Source of the DNA: Methylophaga sulfidovorans
Lineage (GTDB): Bacteria > Pseudomonadota > Gammaproteobacteria > Nitrosococcales > Methylophagaceae
Direction: 5' to 3'
Assembly (NCBI RefSeq): GCF_900114205.1
Contig: NZ_FOSH01000017.1
Location: 1-64,000 of the forward strand
Length of the DNA: 64,000 bases
Shown here: positions 56,863 through 64,000 of the stretch, in pieces
Layout of the letters: the number at the start of each line of letters is the position of its first letter
Numbering within the stretch: position 1 is the stretch's first letter
Position numbers and translations under genes: made by a program
The notes under the pieces: model-generated
The model's input: only the letters and a program-made list of their open reading frames with translations
Database searches by the model: none
What the model was told of the DNA's origin: nothing

Positions 56863-57141
56863 CTACTTTTCCCACTCAGACTCAGGGATACGTTGCAGGT
56901 GAATATGTGATGCTAAACGTATAGAGGGGCGTAATAAAAACTGAAAACTGCCAATAATAAAAAACCAAATAGCAGCAGTCTCATAGCTTGGAAAAAGGAA
57001 TAAAATGCTACCAGCCAAAAACCAGAGAGCGATCAGAAAATCATTAAAAATACTGGCTACTTCATAGCGTCGACGGATCTGTAATTGTTCATGTCCTATT
57101 GTGAAGGTAATAGGGCTATCGAGTTTTGTTGACTCAGACAT
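56863..57141 (-). CDS. YrhK-domain membrane protein
   Basis: This 92-residue protein has two hydrophobic helices (~30-48 and ~54-70) after an N-terminal I-x-x-R-R-R-Y-E-V-A-S segment, the layout of the YrhK family (E-x-x-x-x-R-Y-E-x-x...F-x-x-x-S-x-x-F). Function is unknown. It lies 26 bases before gluQ on the same strand and may be cotranscribed. Confidence 0.75.
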   Translation of the reverse strand: MSESTKLDSPITFTIGHEQLQIRRRYEVASIFNDFLIALWFLAGSILFLFPSYETAAIWFFIIGSFQFLLRPSIRLASHIHLQRIPESEWEK

Positions 57142-57250
57142 TTTGACCTCAGTTAAAGACGGTTTTTTTTCAGAGATAAGGCAACTGTTGATACAGCTGG
57201 ATGCGTATCATTAAATGAAAATTACATACTTCCTGCAAGTCTATATGGTC

Positions 57251-57646
57251 TTAGAAATACTGTTCAAAGTGTGGCCAGGCAACCGATAGCAGCCAAACAG
57301 TAAGCAAACACCAAACTATGATAATAGCCCATACGATCCAGCGGTTATGCGGAAGCTGAATTGGGTTCTGCTGTGCTTTTAACTGACAATCCTGCCAGAC
57401 ATTTTCCGGTATCAATTGAATCGCTAACCAGCAGCCAATCGGTAACAGTAGCAGTTCATCCAGCCAGCCCACGATGGGAATAAAGTCAGGAATCAAATCA
57501 ATCGGGCTGACGGCATACGCTATAACGATACTAATAATTATTTTACTTAGCAGGGGCACATCAGGCCGCTGGTAAGCGATATATAAAGCTGTGAGTTGGT
57601 TTTTTAATAACGATGCCCACTTTTTGAGCTTCTCGCTGATAGTCAT
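57251..57646 (-). CDS. DUF1232 (YkvA-like) membrane protein
   Basis: This 131-residue protein contains the DUF1232 core: K-I-I-I-S-I-V-I-A-Y-A-V-S-P-I-D-L-I-P-D-F-I-P near 35-58 followed by G-W-L-D-E-L-L-L-L-P near 62-72, and a C-terminal membrane helix (~105-125). Function unknown. It lies 6 bases after the endonuclease/phosphatase-family gene. Confidence 0.87.
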   Translation of the reverse strand: MTISEKLKKWASLLKNQLTALYIAYQRPDVPLLSKIIISIVIAYAVSPIDLIPDFIPIVGWLDELLLLPIGCWLAIQLIPENVWQDCQLKAQQNPIQLPHNRWIVWAIIIVWCLLTVWLLSVAWPHFEQYF

Positions 57647-57652
57647 TTTAAC

Positions 57653-58408
57653 TTAAGGTAAGTCAAAAGCAGCGATAAGTGGTGCATGATCGGATAGTTG
57701 ATTCCATGATGAATGAGGCGGTCTGCCGCATAAGGTAGGCTCCATACCACGATAATAAATACGATCCATTTTTAACATGGGCATCCACGAGGGCCATGTG
57801 CGGGCATAACGATTATGCAGAGTTCGATACGCTTCTTTCAGGTTTAAATGCTGGGCTAACCGTTTTTCAGCTTGCCCGGTCCAGTCATTAAAATCACCAG
57901 CTACGATAAGTGATGCATTATCTGGTACATGGGCCTGAATACGATCGCATAACATACTAAACTGCTTACGCCGTTCAATACCGGTGAGACCAAGATGAAT
58001 ACAAATGATGTGCAACACTTCATCAGTCCAAGGGAGTTGAACCTCACCATGTAACAAGCTTCGGCTTGCCCAGGTGAAAGGAGAGACGTTGATATTCTCC
58101 CATTTAACTAACGGGAATTTACTGAGAATGGCATTGCCGTGATGACCGACTTCGTAAATGGCATTTTTGCCATAGGCATGATGCGGCCACACATCTTTGG
58201 CTAAAAATTCAGAATGCAGACCTTCCGGCCAAGTGTCATGAATCAAACCATGTTTACTATGTTCGCCCTGAATTTCCTGTAACAGCATGATATCGGCATT
58301 GGTTTCCACCAAGGCATCTCGGATCGGATGCAGGGTGAATTGGCGATTACTTGTATTAAAGCCTTTATGCAAATTGTAGGTCAGAATGCGGAGCTGGTTT
58401 TTCGACAT
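57653..58408 (-). CDS. endonuclease/exonuclease/phosphatase family protein
   Basis: This 251-residue EEP-fold hydrolase may act on DNA, phospholipids or inositol-type phosphates. Metal and catalytic motifs are T-Y-N-L-H-K-G (~10-16), L-L-Q-E-I-Q-G (~43-49), H-L-G-L (~138), G-D-F-N-D-W (~166-171) and the final S-D-H-A-P-L (~239-244). It resembles E. coli YbhP. ATG 58408 was chosen over a TTG five codons upstream. No signal peptide is visible. Confidence 0.87.
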   Translation of the reverse strand: MSKNQLRILTYNLHKGFNTSNRQFTLHPIRDALVETNADIMLLQEIQGEHSKHGLIHDTWPEGLHSEFLAKDVWPHHAYGKNAIYEVGHHGNAILSKFPLVKWENINVSPFTWASRSLLHGEVQLPWTDEVLHIICIHLGLTGIERRKQFSMLCDRIQAHVPDNASLIVAGDFNDWTGQAEKRLAQHLNLKEAYRTLHNRYARTWPSWMPMLKMDRIYYRGMEPTLCGRPPHSSWNQLSDHAPLIAAFDLP

Positions 58409-58523
58409 GTATTTAGAATCCAATGTACTTGTGTCAACCGAGCACTATCCGGCTTGAAAAAATATTTCTCTATTATGGTTGGCCTGAAAGAAAAATCCAA
58501 GTCGCAGTTATTTATCACTTGCT

Positions 58524-58551
58524 CTTGATTTTAAAAAAGCCGACCCCATCT
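58524..58551 (+). promoter_or_regulatory. sigma-32 heat-shock promoter of htpG
   Basis: CTTGATT (58524-58530) matches the sigma-32 -35 (CTTGAAA) at 5 of 7 positions, and CCCCATCT (58544-58551) is a perfect -10 (CCCCATNT). The spacer of 13 bases is in the normal range. It lies 44 bases before the htpG start. Confidence 0.82.
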
Positions 58552-58595
58552 GCTTCTCATGTTCAAACAAATAGCCATACGGAGGCATTTTTTCA

Positions 58596-60503
58596 ATGAG
58601 TGTTGATGCACATAAGGAAACGCTAGGTTTTCAAACTGAAGTCAAACAACTATTGAATCTGATGATTCACTCTTTGTACTCAAATAAAGAGATCTTTTTA
58701 CGTGAATTAGTTTCAAACGCAGCTGACGCAGCTGATAAATTACGTTTTGAAGCGTTATCAGACGATGCTCTTTATGAAGATGATGCGGAATTAAATATCC
58801 GTGTCGAGTTTGATAAAGACAAAAATACCGTCACTATCTCTGATAACGGTATCGGTATGACTCGTGAAGAAGTGATCGAAAATATCGGTACCATTGCACG
58901 AAGCGGTACACGTAAGTTTTTTGATAACTTAACGGGTGATCAAACCAAAGACTCACAATTAATCGGCCAGTTTGGTGTCGGTTTCTACTCCGCCTTTATC
59001 GTCGCTGACAAAGTGACACTAAAAACACGTCGCGCCGGGCTGACTGCTGAGCATGGTGTGCAGTGGGAATCTGCTGGTGAAGGCGAGTTCACTATTGAAA
59101 CCATTGAAAAACCACAACGCGGTACAGAAATCACATTGCACTTGCGTGAAGGTGAAGAAGAGTTTGCTAATGGCTGGCGTCTGCGTAACGTCATTACTAA
59201 ATATTCGGATCACATCAATCTGCCAATCCTGATGGCAAAAGAGCCCTTGCCAAATGAAGATGGCGAAATTGATGAAGCCGACAAAGGTGATGAAACCATC
59301 AATAAAGCCACGGCTTTATGGACTTTGTCGAAAAACGACATCACTGACGATCAGTACAAAGAATTCTACAAACAAATTGCTCACGACTACCAAGACCCAA
59401 TGCTGTGGAGTCACAACAAAGTCGAAGGCAATATTGAATATACCTCTCTGCTGTATATCCCATCTAAAGCACCTTTTGATATGTGGGACCGTGATCGCAT
59501 GCACGGTATCAAGCTCTATGTAAAACGCGTCTTTATCATGGAAGACAGTGAACAACTGATGCCACGTTATCTGCGTTTCGTTCGTGGTGTGATTGATACC
59601 AATGATTTACCACTGAATGTGTCGCGTGAAATTCTGCAAAGCAGCAAAACAATTGACACCATTCGTGCAGCATCAGTGAAAAAAGTGCTGAGTGAAATCA
59701 GCAAACTGGCGAAAAATGAACCTGAGCAATATGCTGAGTTCTGGAAAGAATTTGGTCAAGTACTGAAAGAAGGTCCGGGCGAAGATTTTGCCAATAAAGA
59801 AACCCTGGCGAAATTGTTCCGTTTTGCTACTACCGAATCTGGCTCGTCAGATCAAACCGTCTCTCTGGAAGACTACGTGAGTCGGATGAAAGATAAACAA
59901 GAGAAGATTTACTACATCACCGCGGAAAGCTATGCTGCAGCGAAAAATAGCCCACACTTGGAAGTCTTCCGTAAGAAAGGTATCGAAGTCTTATTGCTGA
60001 CAGATCGGGTGGATGAATGGTTAGTGAATTCGCTGACTGAGTTTGATGACAAACACCTGCAATCTGTTGCTAAAGGTGATTTAGACCTAGGTGAGCTGGA
60101 AGACGAAGAAGAGAAAAAAGCGCAGGAAGAAACGGATAAAAACTTTGAAGATTTAGTGGAAAGAGTAAAGAAATCGCTTGATGATAAAGTGAAAGATGTC
60201 CGTATCACGCATCGCTTAACTGACTCTCCAGCCTGTTTGGTGGCGGATAACTACGATATGAGTATGAACCTTGAACGTATGTTAAAAGCGGCTGGTCAGG
60301 ATGTCGCTGGGACTAAACCGATTATGGAATTAAACCCAGAGCATCCGATGGTGGTGAAACTCAAAGAGGAATCGGATGAAAGTCGCTTTACTGACTGGAC
60401 ATCGATTCTGTTTGACCAGGCATTACTGGCAGAAGGAGGACAACTGGAAGACCCAGCCACTTATGTCAAACGTATCAACGAAATTTTGTTGAAGATTGCT
60501 TAG
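58596..60503 (+). CDS. htpG: molecular chaperone HtpG (Hsp90)
   Basis: This 635-residue ATP-dependent Hsp90 chaperone has an N-terminal GHKL ATPase with E-L-V-S-N-A-A-D-A (~37-45), D-N-G-I-G-M (~84-89), G-T-I-A-R-S-G-T (~98-105) and G-Q-F-G-V-G-F-Y-S (~124-132). The middle domain has the catalytic-loop Arg in N-V-S-R-E-I-L-Q (~342-349), and a C-terminal dimerisation domain follows. Length matches E. coli (624). A GGAGG ribosome site lies 11 bases upstream. It has its own sigma-32 promoter and terminator. Confidence 0.97.
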   Translation: MSVDAHKETLGFQTEVKQLLNLMIHSLYSNKEIFLRELVSNAADAADKLRFEALSDDALYEDDAELNIRVEFDKDKNTVTISDNGIGMTREEVIENIGTIARSGTRKFFDNLTGDQTKDSQLIGQFGVGFYSAFIVADKVTLKTRRAGLTAEHGVQWESAGEGEFTIETIEKPQRGTEITLHLREGEEEFANGWRLRNVITKYSDHINLPILMAKEPLPNEDGEIDEADKGDETINKATALWTLSKNDITDDQYKEFYKQIAHDYQDPMLWSHNKVEGNIEYTSLLYIPSKAPFDMWDRDRMHGIKLYVKRVFIMEDSEQLMPRYLRFVRGVIDTNDLPLNVSREILQSSKTIDTIRAASVKKVLSEISKLAKNEPEQYAEFWKEFGQVLKEGPGEDFANKETLAKLFRFATTESGSSDQTVSLEDYVSRMKDKQEKIYYITAESYAAAKNSPHLEVFRKKGIEVLLLTDRVDEWLVNSLTEFDDKHLQSVAKGDLDLGELEDEEEKKAQEETDKNFEDLVERVKKSLDDKVKDVRITHRLTDSPACLVADNYDMSMNLERMLKAAGQDVAGTKPIMELNPEHPMVVKLKEESDESRFTDWTSILFDQALLAEGGQLEDPATYVKRINEILLKIA

Positions 60504-60528
60504 TTAAAACACGCATATGCGATAGAAT

Positions 60529-60557
60529 AGCCGGGCAAGTAGTTGTCCGGCTTTTTT
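60529..60557 (+). terminator. intrinsic terminator of htpG
   Basis: AGCCGGGCAA (60529-60538) pairs with TTGTCCGGCT (60543-60552) with one G-U pair and a 4-base loop, followed by T5. It lies 25 bases past the htpG stop. Confidence 0.9.
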
Positions 60558-60644
60558 ATTGGGTGAGAGAAATATCGTGATTTCTTATCACCTGATTTGC
60601 TACACACTCTCACTCCCAAACTCAAAGAAATAGGTATCACAGCA

Positions 60645-61532
60645 GTGAAATCAGATTGTTTACAACGGTTTATTTTTGATAATGCAGCGATTCGTGGTGA
60701 ATGGGTCAATTTGCAGGAAAGTTGGCAGGAAGTGTTAAATCGCCGTGATTACCCGCAAGCCTTACGTAATGTCTTAGGTGAAATGATGGGCGCAGCAGCA
60801 TTACTCACCGCCACCGTGAAAATTACCGGTCGCTTAGTTATGCAAGTCCGTTCTGAAGGGCCAGTGTCTCTGATGATGGTGGAATGCACCAGTAAAAATA
60901 CCTTACGCGCATTAGCACAATGGAATGACGATATTGCCGATGATGCCAGCCTGACAGACATGATGGGCGGAGGCACATTAGCCATTACCATTGAGCAGGA
61001 AGGGGCAAAACAACCTTATCAGGGCGTGGTCAGTTTACAAGGCGATAAGCTGTCAGAAACGCTGGAAAGTTACTTTGAAAACTCAGAACAATTAGCCACC
61101 AAGATCTGGTTATCAGCTAATGAACACAATGTCGCCGGATTATTCTTACAGCAGTTACCGAGTGAAGAAAACCAACAAGTGGATGCCGAAGAAGACTGGT
61201 TCCGTATCAGCCAATTAGCCGGCACGATTACCGATGAAGAATTGCTGACCTTAGAATCAGAAACCTTATTACATCGTTTGTTTAATGAAGAACAAGTCAG
61301 ATTGTTTGAACCCACAGATTTACATTTCTCTTGCACTTGCTCACGCCAGCGAGTTGAAGAAACCATCGCTATGTTAGGGCAGGAAGAGGCTGATGATATT
61401 ATCGCCACTGAAGGTGAAATCGAAGTCGCCTGTGAGTTCTGCAACCAACATTATATCTTCGATAAAGTCGATGTCGCTAAGTTGTTTAATAATACCGTCG
61501 CTTCATTGAGTGATCCTAACACCTTACATTAA
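60645..61532 (+). CDS. hslO: redox-regulated chaperone Hsp33
   Basis: This 295-residue holdase is activated by disulfide formation. GTG 60645 gives the family start (V-K-S-D-C-L-Q-R-F-I-F-D-N-A-A-I-R-G-E), so I prefer it to a TTG sixteen codons upstream. The C-terminal redox switch has the four zinc Cys as C-T-C-S (~243) and C-E-F-C (~276). It sits directly after htpG, pairing two chaperones for heat and oxidative stress, though the terminator between them implies separate control. Confidence 0.94.
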   Translation: MKSDCLQRFIFDNAAIRGEWVNLQESWQEVLNRRDYPQALRNVLGEMMGAAALLTATVKITGRLVMQVRSEGPVSLMMVECTSKNTLRALAQWNDDIADDASLTDMMGGGTLAITIEQEGAKQPYQGVVSLQGDKLSETLESYFENSEQLATKIWLSANEHNVAGLFLQQLPSEENQQVDAEEDWFRISQLAGTITDEELLTLESETLLHRLFNEEQVRLFEPTDLHFSCTCSRQRVEETIAMLGQEEADDIIATEGEIEVACEFCNQHYIFDKVDVAKLFNNTVASLSDPNTLH

Positions 61533-61628
61533 CAGGGATAGGTTACCGCCAATCCCAGTAATGCACGTCATATTAACTATTAAATAAATAAAGAAAAAGT
61601 GCCTTTAATATCTTCACGCTAGCGTTAA

Positions 61629-62060
61629 TCACTGATCTTTCTCCAGGTTTTTAAGCATCTTTTGGGTGACAGTGAAGAAGCTCTGCATGTCCTTCTTCGC
61701 TATTCCTTCGAGCATTGACTGTTCGGCTTGCCCAATGAGCTTCGATAAGCTTTCTTGTATTCTGTCACCCTCTGGAGTCAACAATAAAAAATGACTCCGT
61801 TTGTCTTTGGGATTTGGGTGTTTTTCAATCAGTCCTTGCTCTAGTAAGCCACTAATTAATCGCGTGATCTGAGCCTTGTCTCGCTGCATAAAGCTGGCTA
61901 TATCTAAAGCCGTACAAGGCGAACGTCGATGGATTATCTTCATCAACCTCACTTGCATAGGAACCAGTCCTAATGCTTCAACTTCTAACTGAAGAGCAAG
62001 CCGTTTTTTAACCGCATGAGCTAAAAGCCGTATTGTCTCTATCGCACTAATATCTGTCAT
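61629..62060 (-). CDS. MarR-family transcriptional regulator
   Basis: This 143-residue winged-helix regulator has L-V-P-M-Q-V-R-L-M-K-I-I near 31-42, the recognition region A-L-D-I-A-S-F-M-Q-R-D-K-A-Q-I-T-R-L-I near 51-69, and the wing D-K-R-S-H-F-L-L-L-T-P-E-G near 86-98. It is divergent from the DUF2798/reductase pair. A large palindrome covers both promoters, so it likely represses itself and the pair. No Cys suited to a redox switch stands out apart from Cys49. Confidence 0.92.
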   Translation of the reverse strand: MTDISAIETIRLLAHAVKKRLALQLEVEALGLVPMQVRLMKIIHRRSPCTALDIASFMQRDKAQITRLISGLLEQGLIEKHPNPKDKRSHFLLLTPEGDRIQESLSKLIGQAEQSMLEGIAKKDMQSFFTVTQKMLKNLEKDQ

Positions 62061-62082
62061 TAATAATTCCTTTTCTTTTAAA

Positions 62083-62128
62083 GGTTGACACTATCAACTA
62101 TATTGAATTATAGTTGATGTTATCAACC
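62083..62128. promoter_or_regulatory. overlapping divergent promoters and MarR operator
   Basis: A 46-base imperfect palindrome (20-base arms, 17 matching, 6-base centre; inner perfect arms ATCAACTATA / TATAGTTGAT at 62093-62118) contains two face-to-face promoters. Rightward: TTGACA 62085-62090, 18 bases, TATAGT 62109-62114. Leftward: TTGATA 62126-62121, 18 bases, TATAGT 62102-62097. The same DNA is promoter for both directions and the likely MarR site. Confidence 0.78.
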
Positions 62129-62161
62129 ATTATGAAAAACTGCAATATGTAAGGAGAATAT

Positions 62162-62653
62162 ATGACAGCAGTTGCTCCACGTGTTATTGGACAATCGAGC
62201 TCCAGAAATCGACCAACCTATCAAAAAGTAGCCATTATCGCGTTCATCGTGATTACTATTAGTGGCACGCTGACAGGCATAATGACCTTTGTTAACGGGG
62301 ATGGAAACGAAAGCTTTCTACATCAGTGGACATCAGCTTTTGTCTTTGCCAGCCTGATAGCACTACCTATTGGCATTATTGTGATGAGCCTCGTTAGTCA
62401 GTTAATCCATGCACTGCTCTCGAGTGCGACAGATCATTTTAAAAACCTGATTATCGGTATTGTTATGGCATTACTTATGGAATCAGCTATGGCGGCCAGT
62501 ACAGCCGTTAGTCAGGTAGGCCTTAGTAATTTAAATCAGCTTACAGCAGAATGGAGCCAGAATTTTATTGCTGCTATTCCAGTGGGCTTGGTGATCGCCA
62601 TACTTATGACACTGGTCGTTAAGCCCAAACTACAAGCCTTCATGAAAAGCTAA
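62162..62653 (+). CDS. DUF2798 membrane protein, tandem repeat
   Basis: The 163-residue protein has four hydrophobic helices in two DUF2798-type halves (~20-78 and ~98-155). Each half has a helix, a short loop containing W (H-Q-W-T-S-A-F near 50; A-E-W-S-Q-N-F near 127), and a second helix ending in V-x-x-L or V-x-P-K. Function unknown. It has a GGAG ribosome site (AAGGAGAATAT), and is cotranscribed with the reductase gene 14 bases on. Confidence 0.85.
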   Translation: MTAVAPRVIGQSSSRNRPTYQKVAIIAFIVITISGTLTGIMTFVNGDGNESFLHQWTSAFVFASLIALPIGIIVMSLVSQLIHALLSSATDHFKNLIIGIVMALLMESAMAASTAVSQVGLSNLNQLTAEWSQNFIAAIPVGLVIAILMTLVVKPKLQAFMKS

Positions 62654-62667
62654 CATCAGGAATAAAT

Positions 62668-63375
62668 ATGAAAATGCGAATGACACAAGTTGCTCAAATA
62701 GAAGATTTAGGGCCACATATGCGACGTATCACTTTGATCGGTGACGATTTAAAAGATTTTCCCCCTGATCAAGAAAGCGCACACTTTAAAGCAATCTTTC
62801 CTCAGCCTGGACAAACAAAGCCCAAACTCGGAATATACGCTGGCTTCAAAAAGTGGATGCGCTCTTACACCATTCGCGCTTTTAACCAACAAACCAAGGT
62901 GCTGACGGTGGATTTCGCTGTGAATGATCACAAAGGTTTAGGGACTGACTGGGCAAACAATGCAAAGGTAGGAGATTACTTAGGTATTGCTGGTCCTGGA
63001 GATACAAAATACACCAATTATGATGCAGACTGGCATTTACTCGTTGCGGATCTGACAGGACTACCCGCAGCGGCAGCTGCGCTGGAAAAGTTGCCTAAAC
63101 ATGCTATAGGCGTAGCGTTTTTACAAGTACCAACAGAGCAGGATAAACAGCTTATCCATTGCCCTGAAGGTATGAAAATCAACTGGGTGATTAATCCAGA
63201 TTTAACAAAAAATGCACTACTGATGGCGGTAGAAAATACTTCTTGGTTATCAGGTGAGCCTGCTATATTTATTGCTACAGAAAGCAGTCAGATGAAAGCT
63301 ATTAAAAAGTATGTGAAGAATATGCCTGGATATACGAATAAGCAAACTTACGCATCAGGTTATTGGAAAGCCTAG
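62668..63375 (+). CDS. siderophore-interacting protein (ferric-siderophore reductase, ViuB-like)
   Basis: The 235-residue FAD-dependent cytoplasmic reductase releases iron from ferric siderophores. The FAD site is R-S-Y-T-I-R (~69-74) with a following V-D-F-A-V-N-D-H-K-G-L-G (~85-96), then G-P-G-D-T-K-Y near 110-116. The NAD(P)H-binding half includes L-L-V-A-D-L-T-G-L-P-A near 123-133. It is controlled with DUF2798 by the divergent MarR gene. It may work with the TonB receptor at 39856. Confidence 0.9.
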   Translation: MKMRMTQVAQIEDLGPHMRRITLIGDDLKDFPPDQESAHFKAIFPQPGQTKPKLGIYAGFKKWMRSYTIRAFNQQTKVLTVDFAVNDHKGLGTDWANNAKVGDYLGIAGPGDTKYTNYDADWHLLVADLTGLPAAAAALEKLPKHAIGVAFLQVPTEQDKQLIHCPEGMKINWVINPDLTKNALLMAVENTSWLSGEPAIFIATESSQMKAIKKYVKNMPGYTNKQTYASGYWKA

Positions 63376-63414
63376 TGTTGTCAGAATCATTAGCCGATAT
63401 GCTTTCGTCAAGAG

Positions 63415-63726
63415 TCACGCGGCTTTCGCATTGAGATGAAATGCGAAACTCAGCACAATACGTTTACCACGTATTATCTTTGTCACATGATGACTAAATA
63501 AATCTGGTCGAAAAAAGAACAGGCGATCCATCATCGAAAATATCAATCCGTCAGTTTGAAATACTCCGCCTTCTTTCGGTTTTACAATGACAATATTGAG
63601 TTTGTAATATTGCCCATTTTCAACAAGGTCAAAGTGATGTGGAACAGCATGCCCTTCTTTATATGTCACGAGGTGTATGGCGAATCGCTGCGTATAAAGT
63701 AATGTTCTATTAACAACCTTAGTCAT
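63415..63726 (-). CDS. short 2OG-Fe(II) oxygenase-like protein
   Basis: The 103-residue protein has the core of a prolyl-hydroxylase-type 2-oxoglutarate oxygenase: the H-x-D metal motif in P-H-H-F-D (~29-33), the distal His in S-H-H-V-T-K-I (~78-84) and the Arg that binds 2-oxoglutarate shortly after (G-K-R-I-V-L-S-F). It is only half the usual length, so it is either a minimal family member or a truncated copy. It lies close after the TetR-like gene on the same strand. Confidence 0.65.
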   Translation of the reverse strand: MTKVVNRTLLYTQRFAIHLVTYKEGHAVPHHFDLVENGQYYKLNIVIVKPKEGGVFQTDGLIFSMMDRLFFFRPDLFSHHVTKIIRGKRIVLSFAFHLNAKAA

Positions 63727-63762
63727 CGTCCCATCTCTATTATGGCTGTGGATCGTAAAAGC

Positions 63763-64000
63763 TTAGACGCTGTCTTTTGCATTCTCATCGAGCCCGATAC
63801 CTTTCAAGCTGTGATCAATGACATACTCAAGTTCGTCCTTCGAGTAACCAGAACGTGCTAGTGTCGCTGTCCCTCTCAGTGTTGCTGACAGACATAATGC
63901 CTTTTGTTTTGCTTCTTTATCTAAGCCCAAGGCTTTTGATTCCTGATCATCTGAAAGCGTTGATATTAATAAGTCTTTTACCGCTTCACCTGCGTGCATC
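63763..64000 (-). CDS. TetR-like regulator, C-terminal part (partial)
   Basis: Only the last ~79 codons are in the window; the frame is open to the right edge. The helical sequence (C-L-S-A-T-L-R-G-T-A-T-L-A-R-S-G-Y-S-K-D-E-L) resembles the ligand-binding end of TetR-family regulators. The DNA-binding domain is outside the window, so the assignment is tentative. Confidence 0.5.
   Translation of the reverse strand, partial: MHAGEAVKDLLISTLSDDQESKALGLDKEAKQKALCLSATLRGTATLARSGYSKDELEYVIDHSLKGIGLDENAKDSV

Noticed and set aside
58449-58480. CTTGAAA at 58454 as the htpG heat-shock -35
   Set aside because: The -35 is perfect but no CCCCAT-like -10 lies 13-15 bases on; the pair at 58524/58544 fits far better.

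Overview
The window is a chromosomal segment of a Gram-negative gammaproteobacterium. The evidence is the mre/mrd/rod cell-shape cluster followed by rlpA-dacA-ybeD-lipB-lipA in the usual gammaproteobacterial order, opgGH, the EF-P beta-lysylation genes, Hsp33, an RND efflux pump and a TonB receptor. A flavocytochrome c sulfide dehydrogenase flavoprotein with a matching small cytochrome points to a sulfur-oxidising or methylotrophic relative. Methylophaga-like bacteria (Thiotrichales) are my best guess, from gene content only. I saw no rRNA, tRNA or CRISPR array.

Layout. 1-2.4 kb is a disturbed, AT-rich surface-polysaccharide remnant: the 3' end of an IS3-family element, an acyltransferase cut off by that element, and a second acyltransferase whose frame breaks at a T7 tract. 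2.4-4.4 kb carries a UPF0210 protein with a double-ACT protein. 4.5-10.6 kb is a compact six-gene leftward unit, opgG-opgH-metallophosphoesterase-diacylglycerol kinase-DUF4112-Pmp3, closed by a terminator. 10.7-16.8 kb holds rluD, a c-type cytochrome, mutM and a four-gene GldA/F/G-like ABC transporter operon. 16.8-17.45 kb is a decayed HDOD gene. 17.5-22 kb holds rpmBG, a thioredoxin-like protein, an acetolactate synthase-like enzyme and gatCA.

22-33 kb is a long rightward envelope cluster: mreB, a terminator, then mreCD-mrdA-rodA-mltB-rlpA-dacA-dat-ybeD-lipB-lipA, most neighbours overlapping by a few bases. mreC appears to start at an ATT codon. 33.6-39.8 kb holds fccB, citrate synthase, the EF-P module (epmB, efp, epmA) and a PAS-GGDEF gene broken by an in-frame TAA. 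39.8-44 kb holds a Fur-box TonB receptor and a TRAP permease pair with no solute-binding protein. 44-52.6 kb holds small stress and signalling genes and a TetR-controlled RND pump.

52.6-58.4 kb holds a four-domain lipoprotein, a chemoreceptor, gluQ and small membrane genes. 58.5-61.5 kb pairs two redox/heat chaperones, htpG (with a clear sigma-32 promoter) and hslO. 61.6-64 kb is a MarR-controlled pair (DUF2798 membrane protein and a siderophore-interacting flavoreductase), a short 2OG-Fe(II) oxygenase and the C-terminal end of a TetR-like regulator.

The most informative regulatory sequences are mirror-image promoter/operator arrangements at the RND and MarR loci, the Fur box on the TonB promoter and the sigma-32 promoter of htpG. 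The best candidate for a poorly described system is the glucan/lipid/osmotic unit at 4.5-10.6 kb. No wholly new defence or mobile system was recognised.
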